Below, piece by piece: positions 1 to 5,372 of a DNA stretch of 5,372 bases. Under the pieces are notes generated by a model, which did not search any database, had not been told where the DNA came from, and saw nothing but the letters and a program-made list of their open reading frames with translations. Positions within the stretch are counted from its first letter, which is position 1; the number at the start of each line of letters is the position of its first letter. Location of the stretch: positions 1-5,372 of the forward strand of contig WTJX01000211.1 of assembly GCA_011524675.1 (NCBI GenBank), read 5' to 3'. The stretch is from Cytophagales bacterium. GTDB taxonomy: Bacteria > Bacteroidota > Bacteroidia > Cytophagales > JAAEPT01. Position numbers and translations under genes: made by a program.

Positions 1-41
1 TAAACTATTGAAAGCCTTGACTAAGCACAAAACCTTAGTTA

Positions 42-55
42 TGCAAAGCCTTCTA
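42..55 (+). repeat. 14-bp direct repeat, left copy
   Basis: TGCAAAGCCTTCTA occurs here and again, exactly and in the same orientation, at 5171-5184. Both copies are intergenic. A shorter part, AAAGCCTT, also occurs at 11-18. An exact 14-mer pair in about 5 kb of AT-rich DNA is somewhat unlikely by chance but not impossible. It could belong to a dispersed intergenic repeat family. Confidence 0.35.
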
Positions 56-74
56 TAACAAAATAAGAGCTAAT

Positions 75-106
75 CGCCAAAGGCTAAAAGCTTTCGCCAC
101 TAAAAG
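75..106. repeat. Imperfect direct repeat CGCCA(n)CTAAAAG
   Basis: CGCCA + AAGG + CTAAAAG at 75-90 is followed by CGCCA + CTAAAAG at 95-106. The second unit matches the first except for a missing 4-base AAGG, and the units start 20 bases apart. It lies between the end of the regulator-like gene and the left edge. No function is evident; it may be the remnant of a small tandem duplication. Confidence 0.3.
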
Positions 107-170
107 TGTTTATTGAAGAATGAAGAAAAGCTAGAGCACAATACGGGCTTAACCGAATGGATATGAATAA

Positions 171-1376
171 CTATTTGAGTTCGTCGAGATTTTTTTTGTA
201 AACGATCTTATGCTGAAAGCCTAATTTTTTTTGTCCTATTATTTCTATCAGTACCTCATATCTGGTAGGTGTAGTGCCCGAAAAACTTTCTTCGATCTCT
301 TCCATCAAGCGATCGTCCATGATTTTTTTGTCCATATAGTCTCGTGCCATGATGTCGCCTGACAATAATAGTAATACATCATGCTGATTGACAGATTTTT
401 CCTTCATAATAAGAAAATATGCTTTTCTATTTTTTCTAAGACTATTTTCCCAACTAAATGTCAAAGTATCACCATTTGGCTCATGTATGTGTGTGGTAAC
501 AGCTCCAGAGAGGTAGTCCATGGAGAAACGTATGTTTGTGTTGTCAAGAAAGGATTTTAATATCCATGCGTCTCCACTTCCTATGTCTCCCAAAAAGATA
601 ATGTTTTGTTTTATTTCTTTAAGATCACTGGCAAAAATAAAGCTACATGCGTGATTATTGGCTACAAGGGTGTTTTTGAACTCCATTCCTAATAAACAGA
701 GTTTTGAATTGGCGTAGTTTAGTTTTGATACAGAAACTTTACGCGTTACATTGTCTCTTATAAAACTTGCCATTTTATGTCCATAGGTATTGATATTGCG
801 GTTTGGGTCTAGGATGAGGCGAAATCTTTTGAACTCGGGGTCAAACTCTCTGTAAAAAAATCGTTCTCCTACTACTATCTGTACAGGCTTATCCTTTGAA
901 ATATTCTTTGCTATTAGTGCAGGTATAGGTGTGGTTTTTTCAAATAAATTACTAGCAAAAAAGTTGATATACAATGAGGCTAAGAGGCATACAGCAAGAG
1001 AAGCTATAAGTAACTTTACTTTTAAAGGAAGTTTTACTTTGCTTTCATTTTGCTCTATGGTGGTTAGTTTTACTTTGTAGCTACCTTTTGGGATAGCGAT
1101 TTTATTTTTTTCTTCTTTACCTTCTGTCAGATAAAAAAGCTCTAGTTTTTTTCGTAAACGAAATATTTGTGCACGAATGAAAGCATCTTGTGAGCTGTAA
1201 AATTCTTTCTCGTCTCCAAGAACTTCTAATGCAATGGTGGTGGATTTTAGAGCTATGTCGTCTCTTTCTGCAGTTACAAGGTAGTTCAGTATTTTGATCA
1301 TGAGCTTATGATCAGAAAAAACTTCTGATTTTTCTAGGCGCTTGATGGCTGAGAACTTTTCTTCTATTTGGTTCAT
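171..1376 (-). CDS. Membrane-anchored DNA-binding-like regulator (intact copy)
   Basis: The 401-residue product begins at ATG (1374-1376) and ends at TAG (171-173). Residues about 1-105 form a soluble, helix-rich basic domain: a first helical part around residues 25-55, then a long helix with RLRKKLELFY at 73-82, then IAIPKGSYKV at 93-102. The pattern of a VR/IR-x-x-x-x-RLRxKLxxYY helix followed by I-PKG-Y is one I recognise from the N-terminus of winged-helix-like or transcriptional-activator-like proteins in Bacteroidota, Acidobacteria and Proteobacteria. That assignment comes from memory, not a search. Residues about 119-140 form one hydrophobic membrane helix preceded by lysines, so the N-terminus should be cytoplasmic. 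Residues about 141-401 would then be periplasmic, with QNIIFLGD at 257-264 and a conserved-looking end, FSGTTPTRYEVLIEI, at 375-389. The architecture resembles ToxR/CadC one-component regulators. A diverged paralogue lies immediately upstream on the same strand. Targets and ligand are unknown. The coding call is strong; the regulatory role is inferred. Confidence 0.8.
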   Translation of the reverse strand: MNQIEEKFSAIKRLEKSEVFSDHKLMIKILNYLVTAERDDIALKSTTIALEVLGDEKEFYSSQDAFIRAQIFRLRKKLELFYLTEGKEEKNKIAIPKGSYKVKLTTIEQNESKVKLPLKVKLLIASLAVCLLASLYINFFASNLFEKTTPIPALIAKNISKDKPVQIVVGERFFYREFDPEFKRFRLILDPNRNINTYGHKMASFIRDNVTRKVSVSKLNYANSKLCLLGMEFKNTLVANNHACSFIFASDLKEIKQNIIFLGDIGSGDAWILKSFLDNTNIRFSMDYLSGAVTTHIHEPNGDTLTFSWENSLRKNRKAYFLIMKEKSVNQHDVLLLLSGDIMARDYMDKKIMDDRLMEEIEESFSGTTPTRYEVLIEIIGQKKLGFQHKIVYKKNLDELK

Positions 1377-1399
1377 TGCGTTTCTTTCGGAGTAGAACC

Positions 1400-1407
1400 C
1401 AAAAGTA
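1400..1407 (-). promoter_or_regulatory. Possible Bacteroidota -7 promoter element for the intact regulator gene
   Basis: Read on the minus strand, TACTTTTG matches the Bacteroidota -7 consensus TAnnTTTG exactly. It lies 24 bases upstream of the ATG at 1376, so transcription would begin about 15-20 bases before the start codon. I found no clear TTTG at the expected -33 spacing, where the sequence reads ATTTCC. The call therefore rests on the -7 box alone. Confidence 0.35.
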
Positions 1408-1477
1408 TCATTTTAAAAGCATTTTTGGAAATCTAAGGCTATGACATCATTTAAGAGATTTTCTGAATTGTGATAAA

Positions 1478-1490
1478 ATAGTTTAACTAT
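1478..1490. promoter_or_regulatory. 13-bp palindrome in the regulator intergenic gap
   Basis: ATAGTTTAACTAT is a perfect inverted repeat with 6-bp arms and one central base. It lies in the 133-base gap between the two minus-strand paralogues, about 100 bases upstream of the intact gene's start. Its position and symmetry would suit an operator, perhaps autoregulatory, but in AT-rich DNA such a palindrome can arise by chance. It lacks the GC content and T-tract of a terminator. Confidence 0.25.
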
Positions 1491-1509
1491 GAGTTGTTTT
1501 ATTGAAAAG

Positions 1510-1632
1510 TTAATATGCCTCTATCTTTTTTGCCCACTTAATAGTAAACCCGTTTTTGGCATGCATATTTGATACAGAGATAACAGCCTCAAAATATGGT
1601 GGCAACGTACCTTCAAATTGATCGGTGATTAC
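1510..1632 (-). pseudogene. Conserved C-terminal tail of the second regulator, cut off by an in-frame TAG
   Basis: Past the TAG at 1633-1635 the same minus-strand frame stays open for 40 codons, to a TAA at 1510-1512. The tail begins VITDQFEGTLPPYFEAVI. Its QFEGTLPPYFEAVI aligns without gaps to SFSGTTPTRYEVLI of the intact paralogue (374-387), sharing F, G, T, P, E and I. Counted from the matching Ile-Ala near each N-terminus, the intact protein has 354 codons, and this gene including the stop position and tail has 357. The tail is therefore very probably part of the ancestral gene. The cause could be a nonsense mutation, a sequencing error or, less likely, readthrough. Confidence 0.75.
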
Positions 1633-2586
1633 CTACCAAAAGTAAGTAGAAACCAAATGTTTTTTTAGGTAAGTAGGAAAACGAAGGTTGTCATAAAGTA
1701 TCACTATAATGTGTTTATCATTACCAGATGGTACTCTTGATACCATGAAGAAAAACTTATCGTCTTGTTTCCTCTCAAAATAATTATTTCCATTATCATC
1801 TTTTAGAAAAAGATAAGTTCTAAAAAGCTCTGGACTATAATCTAACTTTTCAGTACCAAATCTTACACTACCTAATCTATGATAATGTTTCAACATATAA
1901 GTAGGATAAGCCATTTGAGCGATATAGATCAAATTATACTTATTGATTAAGCCCAAATTTAGTTCTGAAGCACAAAGCGTAGAGGCGTTTATATCTAATT
2001 CTTGTTGTAAAAAATCTGCCAGTCCCAAATCACTTCTTCTGATGTAGGGAGAAAATGCCTTTTGTATTTTTCTTTGAGGATATTTTCGTTTGAAACTTTC
2101 AAACGAGCTAGCATCGTTTATCAGTAATGAGTCTAATTCATTGATGATCCTATACCTCATCAATTCATCGTCATATTCCATATGAGGTTTTATGTCACTC
2201 AGTACCATTTTATAATTATTTGTTTCCTCTATTAATTGATGAAAGACTTGGGGTACTTTATCCATATCTATAGACTTAGTAGAAGTACTCATCGCATAAA
2301 GAAGATAGATTACTAGTAACAAAAGACTTAGGCAAAGTCCTTTGTATATGAGTAAAGCGTTATTGTTTTTTGATGTAGATTTCATGCCCTCTAGCTCCTT
2401 GTTTTGATGAAGATTTACACCATATGTTCTTTTGGATATACTGATTTGATAAGGGTCATTTTTCCCTTCTTTGGTGTAGTACTCAATTAGTTTACTCCTT
2501 AACCTATGGATATTTACTCTTATCATAGATCCTTTTGAATCATACATCTTTCCGCTTTCGTTGTCAAATAAATTGGCAGCTATCAA
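1633..2586 (-). CDS. Truncated paralogue of the membrane-anchored regulator (probable pseudogene)
   Basis: This open frame of 317 codons has only a TTG (2584-2586) as a possible start near its beginning. That codon is probably not a true start, because homology to the intact neighbour begins there at about its residue 48. The first helical part of the DNA-binding-like domain is missing. What remains in order is the RLRSKLIEYY helix (28-37), ISISKRTYGVNL (48-59), a membrane helix at about 78-99, and a C-terminal domain collinear with the paralogue. For example, EYDDELMRYRI (137-147) matches EFDPEFKRFRL (177-187) of the intact protein. Similarity is low overall, so the duplication is old. The frame ends at TAG (1633-1635), 40 codons before the ancestral end. 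With both ends damaged and no evident promoter, I judge it non-functional, though expression from TTG of a membrane protein with a partial DNA-binding domain cannot be excluded. Confidence 0.7.
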   Translation of the reverse strand: MIAANLFDNESGKMYDSKGSMIRVNIHRLRSKLIEYYTKEGKNDPYQISISKRTYGVNLHQNKELEGMKSTSKNNNALLIYKGLCLSLLLLVIYLLYAMSTSTKSIDMDKVPQVFHQLIEETNNYKMVLSDIKPHMEYDDELMRYRIINELDSLLINDASSFESFKRKYPQRKIQKAFSPYIRRSDLGLADFLQQELDINASTLCASELNLGLINKYNLIYIAQMAYPTYMLKHYHRLGSVRFGTEKLDYSPELFRTYLFLKDDNGNNYFERKQDDKFFFMVSRVPSGNDKHIIVILYDNLRFPTYLKKHLVSTYFW

Positions 2587-2592
2587 ATAGAT
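2581..2592. other. Rearrangement junction joining two 5'-truncated genes head to head
   Basis: To the left, minus-strand homology to the regulator family stops at the codons for Ile-Ala (2578-2583). To the right, plus-strand homology to a T9SS cargo protein starts at or just before Met-Tyr-Ala-Asp-Asp (2593). There is no intergenic space, promoter or start-codon context for either gene. The two frames are in exact antiphase and each runs open a short way into the other. Both genes lose their 5' ends at the same point, which fits a single deletion or an artificial join. I see no insertion sequence or long repeat at the junction. Confidence 0.65.
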
Positions 2593-3579
2593 ATGTATGC
2601 AGATGATTTTGTAGATATTTATGTAGATGGCAAATTAGTAGCTGAAAATAATTCTACTGTTACTAATGTAGATAATGTGTGGACAGGTATTCTCAAGGAG
2701 GATTCAGAAATAGAGATACGTTTAGTTGACATGACTGGAGGGGCGAGAGTAATTCTTGACATGATAAAAGTAACCCAATTGGGCGATGAGCAAATAGAGC
2801 TATTTACCTCTCCGAGTGTAGATGATTTTTATGTTTGTACAGGCGGTACGGAATATCCTATTGTGGTGAGAGAAGAAGGCTATACTTGGAACGTAACGGA
2901 TGGAACAAATAATATAGACCGTTTTTCTGCCAATGGAGATACAGCTTATTGTATTTCTCCTGCTAGTGGTAATGTAAGTCCTTCGTATAGTGTAAGTTTG
3001 AGTTGGGATGATACTGAAAGACAAAGTGGTATCAATGACCTTAGTAGCTTAGAGATGTCATATCAAGATGGCACAGAGTGGCTTAAGCTAGAGGCTACAC
3101 CGCTAGCAGGAGCTACTATCAATGCGGGGAGCTTACAGAATGAAGCGAGCAATTTGTTGACTGTATCTGGTCCTGTTACTTTTGGTAGTACGGAAGAGTC
3201 AGATATTTTAAATCCTTTACCTGTTTCTTTTGTACGTTTTCAAGCGGAACTTATCAATGATATCCCTAGTTTGACATGGGTTACTACCTCGGAGAGGAAT
3301 AATGATTACTATATTATAGAGCGTTCAGATAATGCGATAAGCTTTGACTCTATTGCTTATGTAGATGGTAGCGGTACAAGCTATCAGACGAACTATTATC
3401 ACTTTGATGATGATACGTATGAGCAAGGAAGCACCTGTTATTACCGTATCCGCCAAAAAGACTTTGACGGGAGTAGTACAGTGTCCCAAATGGTTTCTGT
3501 TTCGGCAAACTTACGAACGGTTACGGATGAATCAGCGAATATTATAGAAGTATATCCAAACCCTTTGACAGGAGTTTAA
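2593..3579 (+). CDS. T9SS-type secreted protein fragment, truncated at both ends
   Basis: The 328-codon frame begins at an internal-looking ATG, and the frame is open further upstream to about 2572. There is no signal peptide. Residues about 1-60 (YADDFVDIYVDGKLV, then WTGIL and VILDMIKVT) look like part of a beta-sandwich, perhaps a galactose-binding-like fold, already under way at residue 1. Residues about 180-210 (SGPVTFGST...NPLP) lead into a fibronectin-like module common just before T9SS sorting domains: LPVSFVRFQ (209-217), NDYYIIERS (237-245) and YYRIRQKDFDG (283-293). The sorting domain then opens with VYPNPLTGV (320-328) and stops at TAA, where about 70 more residues would be expected. 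The intact ancestor would have been exported by Sec and the T9SS to the surface or medium. This fragment can be neither secreted nor sorted, so I regard it as a gene remnant. Its biochemical function cannot be told. Confidence 0.7.
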   Translation: MYADDFVDIYVDGKLVAENNSTVTNVDNVWTGILKEDSEIEIRLVDMTGGARVILDMIKVTQLGDEQIELFTSPSVDDFYVCTGGTEYPIVVREEGYTWNVTDGTNNIDRFSANGDTAYCISPASGNVSPSYSVSLSWDDTERQSGINDLSSLEMSYQDGTEWLKLEATPLAGATINAGSLQNEASNLLTVSGPVTFGSTEESDILNPLPVSFVRFQAELINDIPSLTWVTTSERNNDYYIIERSDNAISFDSIAYVDGSGTSYQTNYYHFDDDTYEQGSTCYYRIRQKDFDGSSTVSQMVSVSANLRTVTDESANIIEVYPNPLTGV

Positions 3580-3586
3580 TCTTACA

Positions 3587-3622
3587 AAAAAGGCATGCTT
3601 GATATTTCAAGCATGCCTTTTT
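3587..3622. terminator. Bidirectional intrinsic terminator
   Basis: AAAAAGGCATGCTTGA (3587-3602) pairs perfectly with TCAAGCATGCCTTTTT (3607-3622): a 16-bp stem with a TATT loop, a GC-containing core, and five A's and five T's at the base. Because the tract is symmetrical it should terminate on both strands. It lies between convergent genes, starting 8 bases after the T9SS fragment's stop and ending 37 bases before the sulfatase stop codon at 3660. Confidence 0.9.
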
Positions 3623-3659
3623 ATTTAAGTCTATATATTGCCTTTTTAGTCGATTACAG

Positions 3660-5132
3660 TTATTTCAATAAGATGTCATATCTAGTAGCTGTACTGCCTG
3701 CATATTTCTGAATAGGCTTGTCATGGTTAGGAATAGTTTTGTGCCATGCCAATAGTTTCTTTTTTAAGTCTTTAACTACTTCTTCATTTTCTGAGGCGAC
3801 ATTGTCTCTCTCTCCAGGGTCTTTTTTTACATTGTATAATTCAATTCTTGAATCATCTGGATTCATGAGTAGTTTGAAATCTCCTTCTCTTATCGCTAAT
3901 TGAGGTGCTTTGTGGTATGCTTTTCCAAGGACGATGAAGCGATACTCCCAAAACAGAGGGGTGCTTCTTTTCTGAGGTACGTCTGTCAAGAGGCAAGCAG
4001 AAAGGTCTTCACCATGAGGGGCAAAGTTCTTTACTTTTTTCTTGATTTGTGTCATTGTCATTAAGCTGGGTAATAGGTCTATTCCTGAGAAAACGGTTTC
4101 TTTATCAACTGTGTTGGGTGTGATTTTACCTTTCCACTTCACGATAAATGGTACGCGTATTCCTCCTTCGTACAAGCTTCTTTTTACTCCTCTAAATACG
4201 CCTGCGCTTCCAGCAGCACTATGACGCGCCATGACTAGGTCTGTAGGGCCTTCTGGTCCATTATCACTCGAAAATACGATGATGGTATTTTCTGTCAAGT
4301 TCAGTTCGTCTAGTTTATCCAATAATCTACCTATGTGATAATCTAAGTCTGTTACACAAGAATAATATACTTGCTCTGGGGTAGTAAAACCTTTGATACC
4401 CATTTTTTCATAACCATCTGCATGGGGTCCAAAAGCTCTAAAATCTTTGTATGCTTCCATCATTTTTTTGGTTGGTGCCAATACGGTATGTGGTACCATG
4501 TACCATGCGTTTAGTAAAAATGGTTTGTCTTTATTGGCTTTGATAAAGCGAATGGATTCGTTGGTGATCCATTCTGAACTTTTGGTGTCTTGGTTTATGC
4601 CTGGTGATATTACATAGTCGTCTCCTGAAAATTGAGCACCAGTGGAGACATGTGTTCTAAAGTCATCATTGCCGTATTCACCAGGTGTAGGGGCATCTTC
4701 TTGCCAAGGACCTCCTAAATGCCATTTGCCAAAGTGACCTGTTGCATAGCCATTGGCTTTGAAAATGGAGGGCATCGTGGGTAGTGATGTGTCTAAAAAG
4801 TCTGGCATCAAACGTTTTTTATTTTCTTCTGTCTTACTAAAGTGCCCATGAATACCCATACTGCCAGGGTATTTTGAGGTGTACACAGATGCTCTACTAG
4901 GAGAACAAACGGAGGCATTGACATAAAAATTTGTAAATAGCTTTCCTTCTTTTGCTAAGCGGTCAATGTTTGGCGTTTTTATATATTTATGTCCATAACA
5001 AGCAGGGTCCCCCCAGCCCATATCATCTAAGAAAATGAAAACTACATTGGGTTTCTGTGTTTTTGCTTGTAAAGGAAATGCTAGGCTGAGGATCAATAGA
5101 ACGAAAAGTGGGTATGTTTTTTTTATTGACAT
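3660..5132 (-). CDS. Secreted S1-family (arylsulfatase-type) sulfatase
   Basis: The 490-residue product starts at ATG (5130-5132) and ends at TAA (3660-3662). It hydrolyses sulfate esters, most likely on glycans. A basic start and hydrophobic core (residues 1-23, ending LQA) form a Sec signal peptide. No lipobox cysteine is seen, so the enzyme is probably periplasmic or released. Family active-site residues are in place: metal-binding Asp36-Asp37 in LDDMGWGD; the sulfatase signature CSPSR at 76-80, whose Cys76 becomes formylglycine; Lys136 and His138 in GKWHLG; His215 in VPHTV; Asp290-Asn291 in SSDNGP; and Lys317 in RGVKRSLYEGG. The C-terminal subdomain includes LYNVKKDPGERDN (432-444), typical of the family. 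Length is normal and the frame intact. Maturation needs a formylglycine-generating enzyme encoded elsewhere. The substrate and S1 subfamily cannot be told from sequence alone, so no symbol is given. The only gene beside it in the window is the convergent T9SS remnant, with a terminator between, so it is transcribed independently of that gene. Confidence 0.93.
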   Translation of the reverse strand: MSIKKTYPLFVLLILSLAFPLQAKTQKPNVVFIFLDDMGWGDPACYGHKYIKTPNIDRLAKEGKLFTNFYVNASVCSPSRASVYTSKYPGSMGIHGHFSKTEENKKRLMPDFLDTSLPTMPSIFKANGYATGHFGKWHLGGPWQEDAPTPGEYGNDDFRTHVSTGAQFSGDDYVISPGINQDTKSSEWITNESIRFIKANKDKPFLLNAWYMVPHTVLAPTKKMMEAYKDFRAFGPHADGYEKMGIKGFTTPEQVYYSCVTDLDYHIGRLLDKLDELNLTENTIIVFSSDNGPEGPTDLVMARHSAAGSAGVFRGVKRSLYEGGIRVPFIVKWKGKITPNTVDKETVFSGIDLLPSLMTMTQIKKKVKNFAPHGEDLSACLLTDVPQKRSTPLFWEYRFIVLGKAYHKAPQLAIREGDFKLLMNPDDSRIELYNVKKDPGERDNVASENEEVVKDLKKKLLAWHKTIPNHDKPIQKYAGSTATRYDILLK

Positions 5133-5170
5133 ATTATATTTTTTATAAGTAATAGACTAATAGATGGTTT

Positions 5171-5184
5171 TGCAAAGCCTTCTA
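5171..5184 (+). repeat. 14-bp direct repeat, right copy
   Basis: This is the second exact copy of TGCAAAGCCTTCTA, whose first copy is at 42-55. It lies about 40 bases upstream of the sulfatase start codon. The similarity does not extend beyond the 14 bases in a clear way. Confidence 0.35.
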
Positions 5185-5339
5185 ATAAGATCAAATGCTG
5201 TAACTATGTGCAAGCTAAGACATTCATTACTTCTTTTGTGAAGCTATATTTACATTTTTGTGCTAGAAATTATCCTGTTAAGATTTTGAGAGCTTAGATA
5301 GTGTTTTGTGGATTGGAAGAGTAGAGCTTTATGGAAAAA

Positions 5340-5367
5340 GTACAAGGTACGAGGTACAAAGTACAAC
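5340..5367. repeat. Tandem GTAC heptamer repeat at window edge
   Basis: Four consecutive 7-base units, GTACAAG, GTACGAG, GTACAAA and GTACAAC, share the pattern GTACRAV, where V is A, C or G. The array ends 5 bases before the window edge and may continue beyond it with changed units. GTAC is itself palindromic, so each unit offers a small symmetrical core. No coding frame explains it. It looks like an intergenic microsatellite-like repeat. Confidence 0.6.
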
Positions 5368-5372
5368 GATTT

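Larger units (their letters stand above)
1..170. other. Gene-free region downstream of the intact regulator-like gene
   Basis: No reading frame of convincing length or composition is present here. The region lies downstream of the minus-strand gene that ends at 171. It contains a weak 6-bp hairpin (ACTAAG at 20-25 pairing with CTTAGT at 34-39, 8-nt loop) flanked by two copies of AAAGCCTT (11-18 and 45-52). It also contains an imperfect direct repeat at 75-106 and a 14-mer that recurs near the right end of the window. I see no strong terminator with a U-tract for the minus-strand gene. What lies to the left of the window is unknown. Confidence 0.6.
5133..5372. other. Gene-free region upstream of the sulfatase
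   Basis: No convincing coding frame enters this region from either strand. It should hold the sulfatase promoter on the minus strand. I found no exact TAnnTTTG box. The nearest candidate is TTTG (plus-strand CAAA, 5173-5176) followed 21 bases later by TACTTATA, a partial match that would give an almost leaderless transcript, so I do not call it separately. The region also has the right copy of a 14-bp repeat and the GTAC heptamer repeat at the edge. Confidence 0.55.

Noticed and set aside
20..39. Hairpin ACTAAG...CTTAGT as the terminator of the intact regulator gene
   Set aside because: The stem is only 6 bp and AT-rich, has no T-tract on the minus strand directly after it, and lies over 130 bases from the stop codon.
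2587..2700. The missing N-terminal codons of the second regulator hidden in another minus-strand frame past the junction
   Set aside because: The minus-strand frames here are antisense to the T9SS fragment and show no resemblance to the first 46 residues of the intact paralogue.
2800..3024. Minus-strand frame of 74 codons opposite the T9SS fragment
   Set aside because: It lies wholly opposite a plus-strand frame with clear family motifs and has no domain-like features. It is an antisense shadow.
3365..3547. Plus-strand frame of 60 codons inside the T9SS fragment, in another frame
   Set aside because: It overlaps the recognisable YYRIRQKDFDG region of the main frame and its own product is not protein-like.
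3574..3640. A simple frameshift in the T9SS gene that would restore the sorting domain
   Set aside because: Shifting the frame gives only about 18 further codons through the terminator hairpin, with no sorting-domain-like strands. The missing part is not in the window.
3718..4224. Two plus-strand frames of about 60 codons opposite the sulfatase (3718-3903 and 4042-4224)
   Set aside because: Both lie antisense to conserved parts of the sulfatase and have no recognisable features.
1..5372. tRNA, rRNA, CRISPR array or transposase
   Set aside because: I saw no cloverleaf-like sequence, no regularly spaced repeats with spacers, and no protein with transposase or recombinase motifs.

Overview
The window looks like AT-rich chromosomal DNA from a member of the Bacteroidota, probably a marine polysaccharide degrader. 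This rests on three things: a plus-strand protein fragment with the LPV...F / YIIERS / YYRIRQKDFDG module and a VYPNP motif, which are typical of type IX secretion system (T9SS) cargo; a secreted S1-type sulfatase; and a TAnnTTTG-like promoter box. I cannot name the genus. No RNA gene, CRISPR array or transposase gene is visible.

Layout, left to right. Positions 1-170 are gene-free and carry short repeats. Positions 171-1376 (minus) encode an intact 401-residue protein with an N-terminal DNA-binding-like domain, one membrane helix and a C-terminal domain predicted to lie outside the cytoplasm. Positions 1510-about 2586 (minus) hold a diverged paralogue that is damaged twice. It lacks about 46 N-terminal codons, and an in-frame TAG at 1633-1635 cuts off a 40-codon tail that still aligns with the end of the intact paralogue. 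At about 2581-2592 the sequence switches abruptly to a plus-strand T9SS cargo gene fragment (to 3579). That fragment also lacks its 5' end, and it stops just after the first motif of its C-terminal sorting domain. A strong bidirectional terminator (3587-3622) separates it from a convergent, apparently complete secreted sulfatase (3660-5132, minus). The last 240 bases are gene-free and end in a GTAC-heptamer repeat that runs to the window edge.

How it fits together. The sulfatase would desulfate glycans in the periplasm or outside the cell. The two paralogues look like membrane-anchored one-component regulators of ToxR/CadC-like architecture, but their targets cannot be read from the sequence. 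The most interesting region is 1510-3579, where two head-to-head genes have both lost their 5' ends at one point. One deletion of a shared divergent promoter region would explain this, and so would an assembly chimera. The internal stop and the missing sorting domain suggest that both genes are decaying. I did not find convincing evidence of a wholly new system. The regulator-like family and its decayed partner are the best candidates for follow-up.
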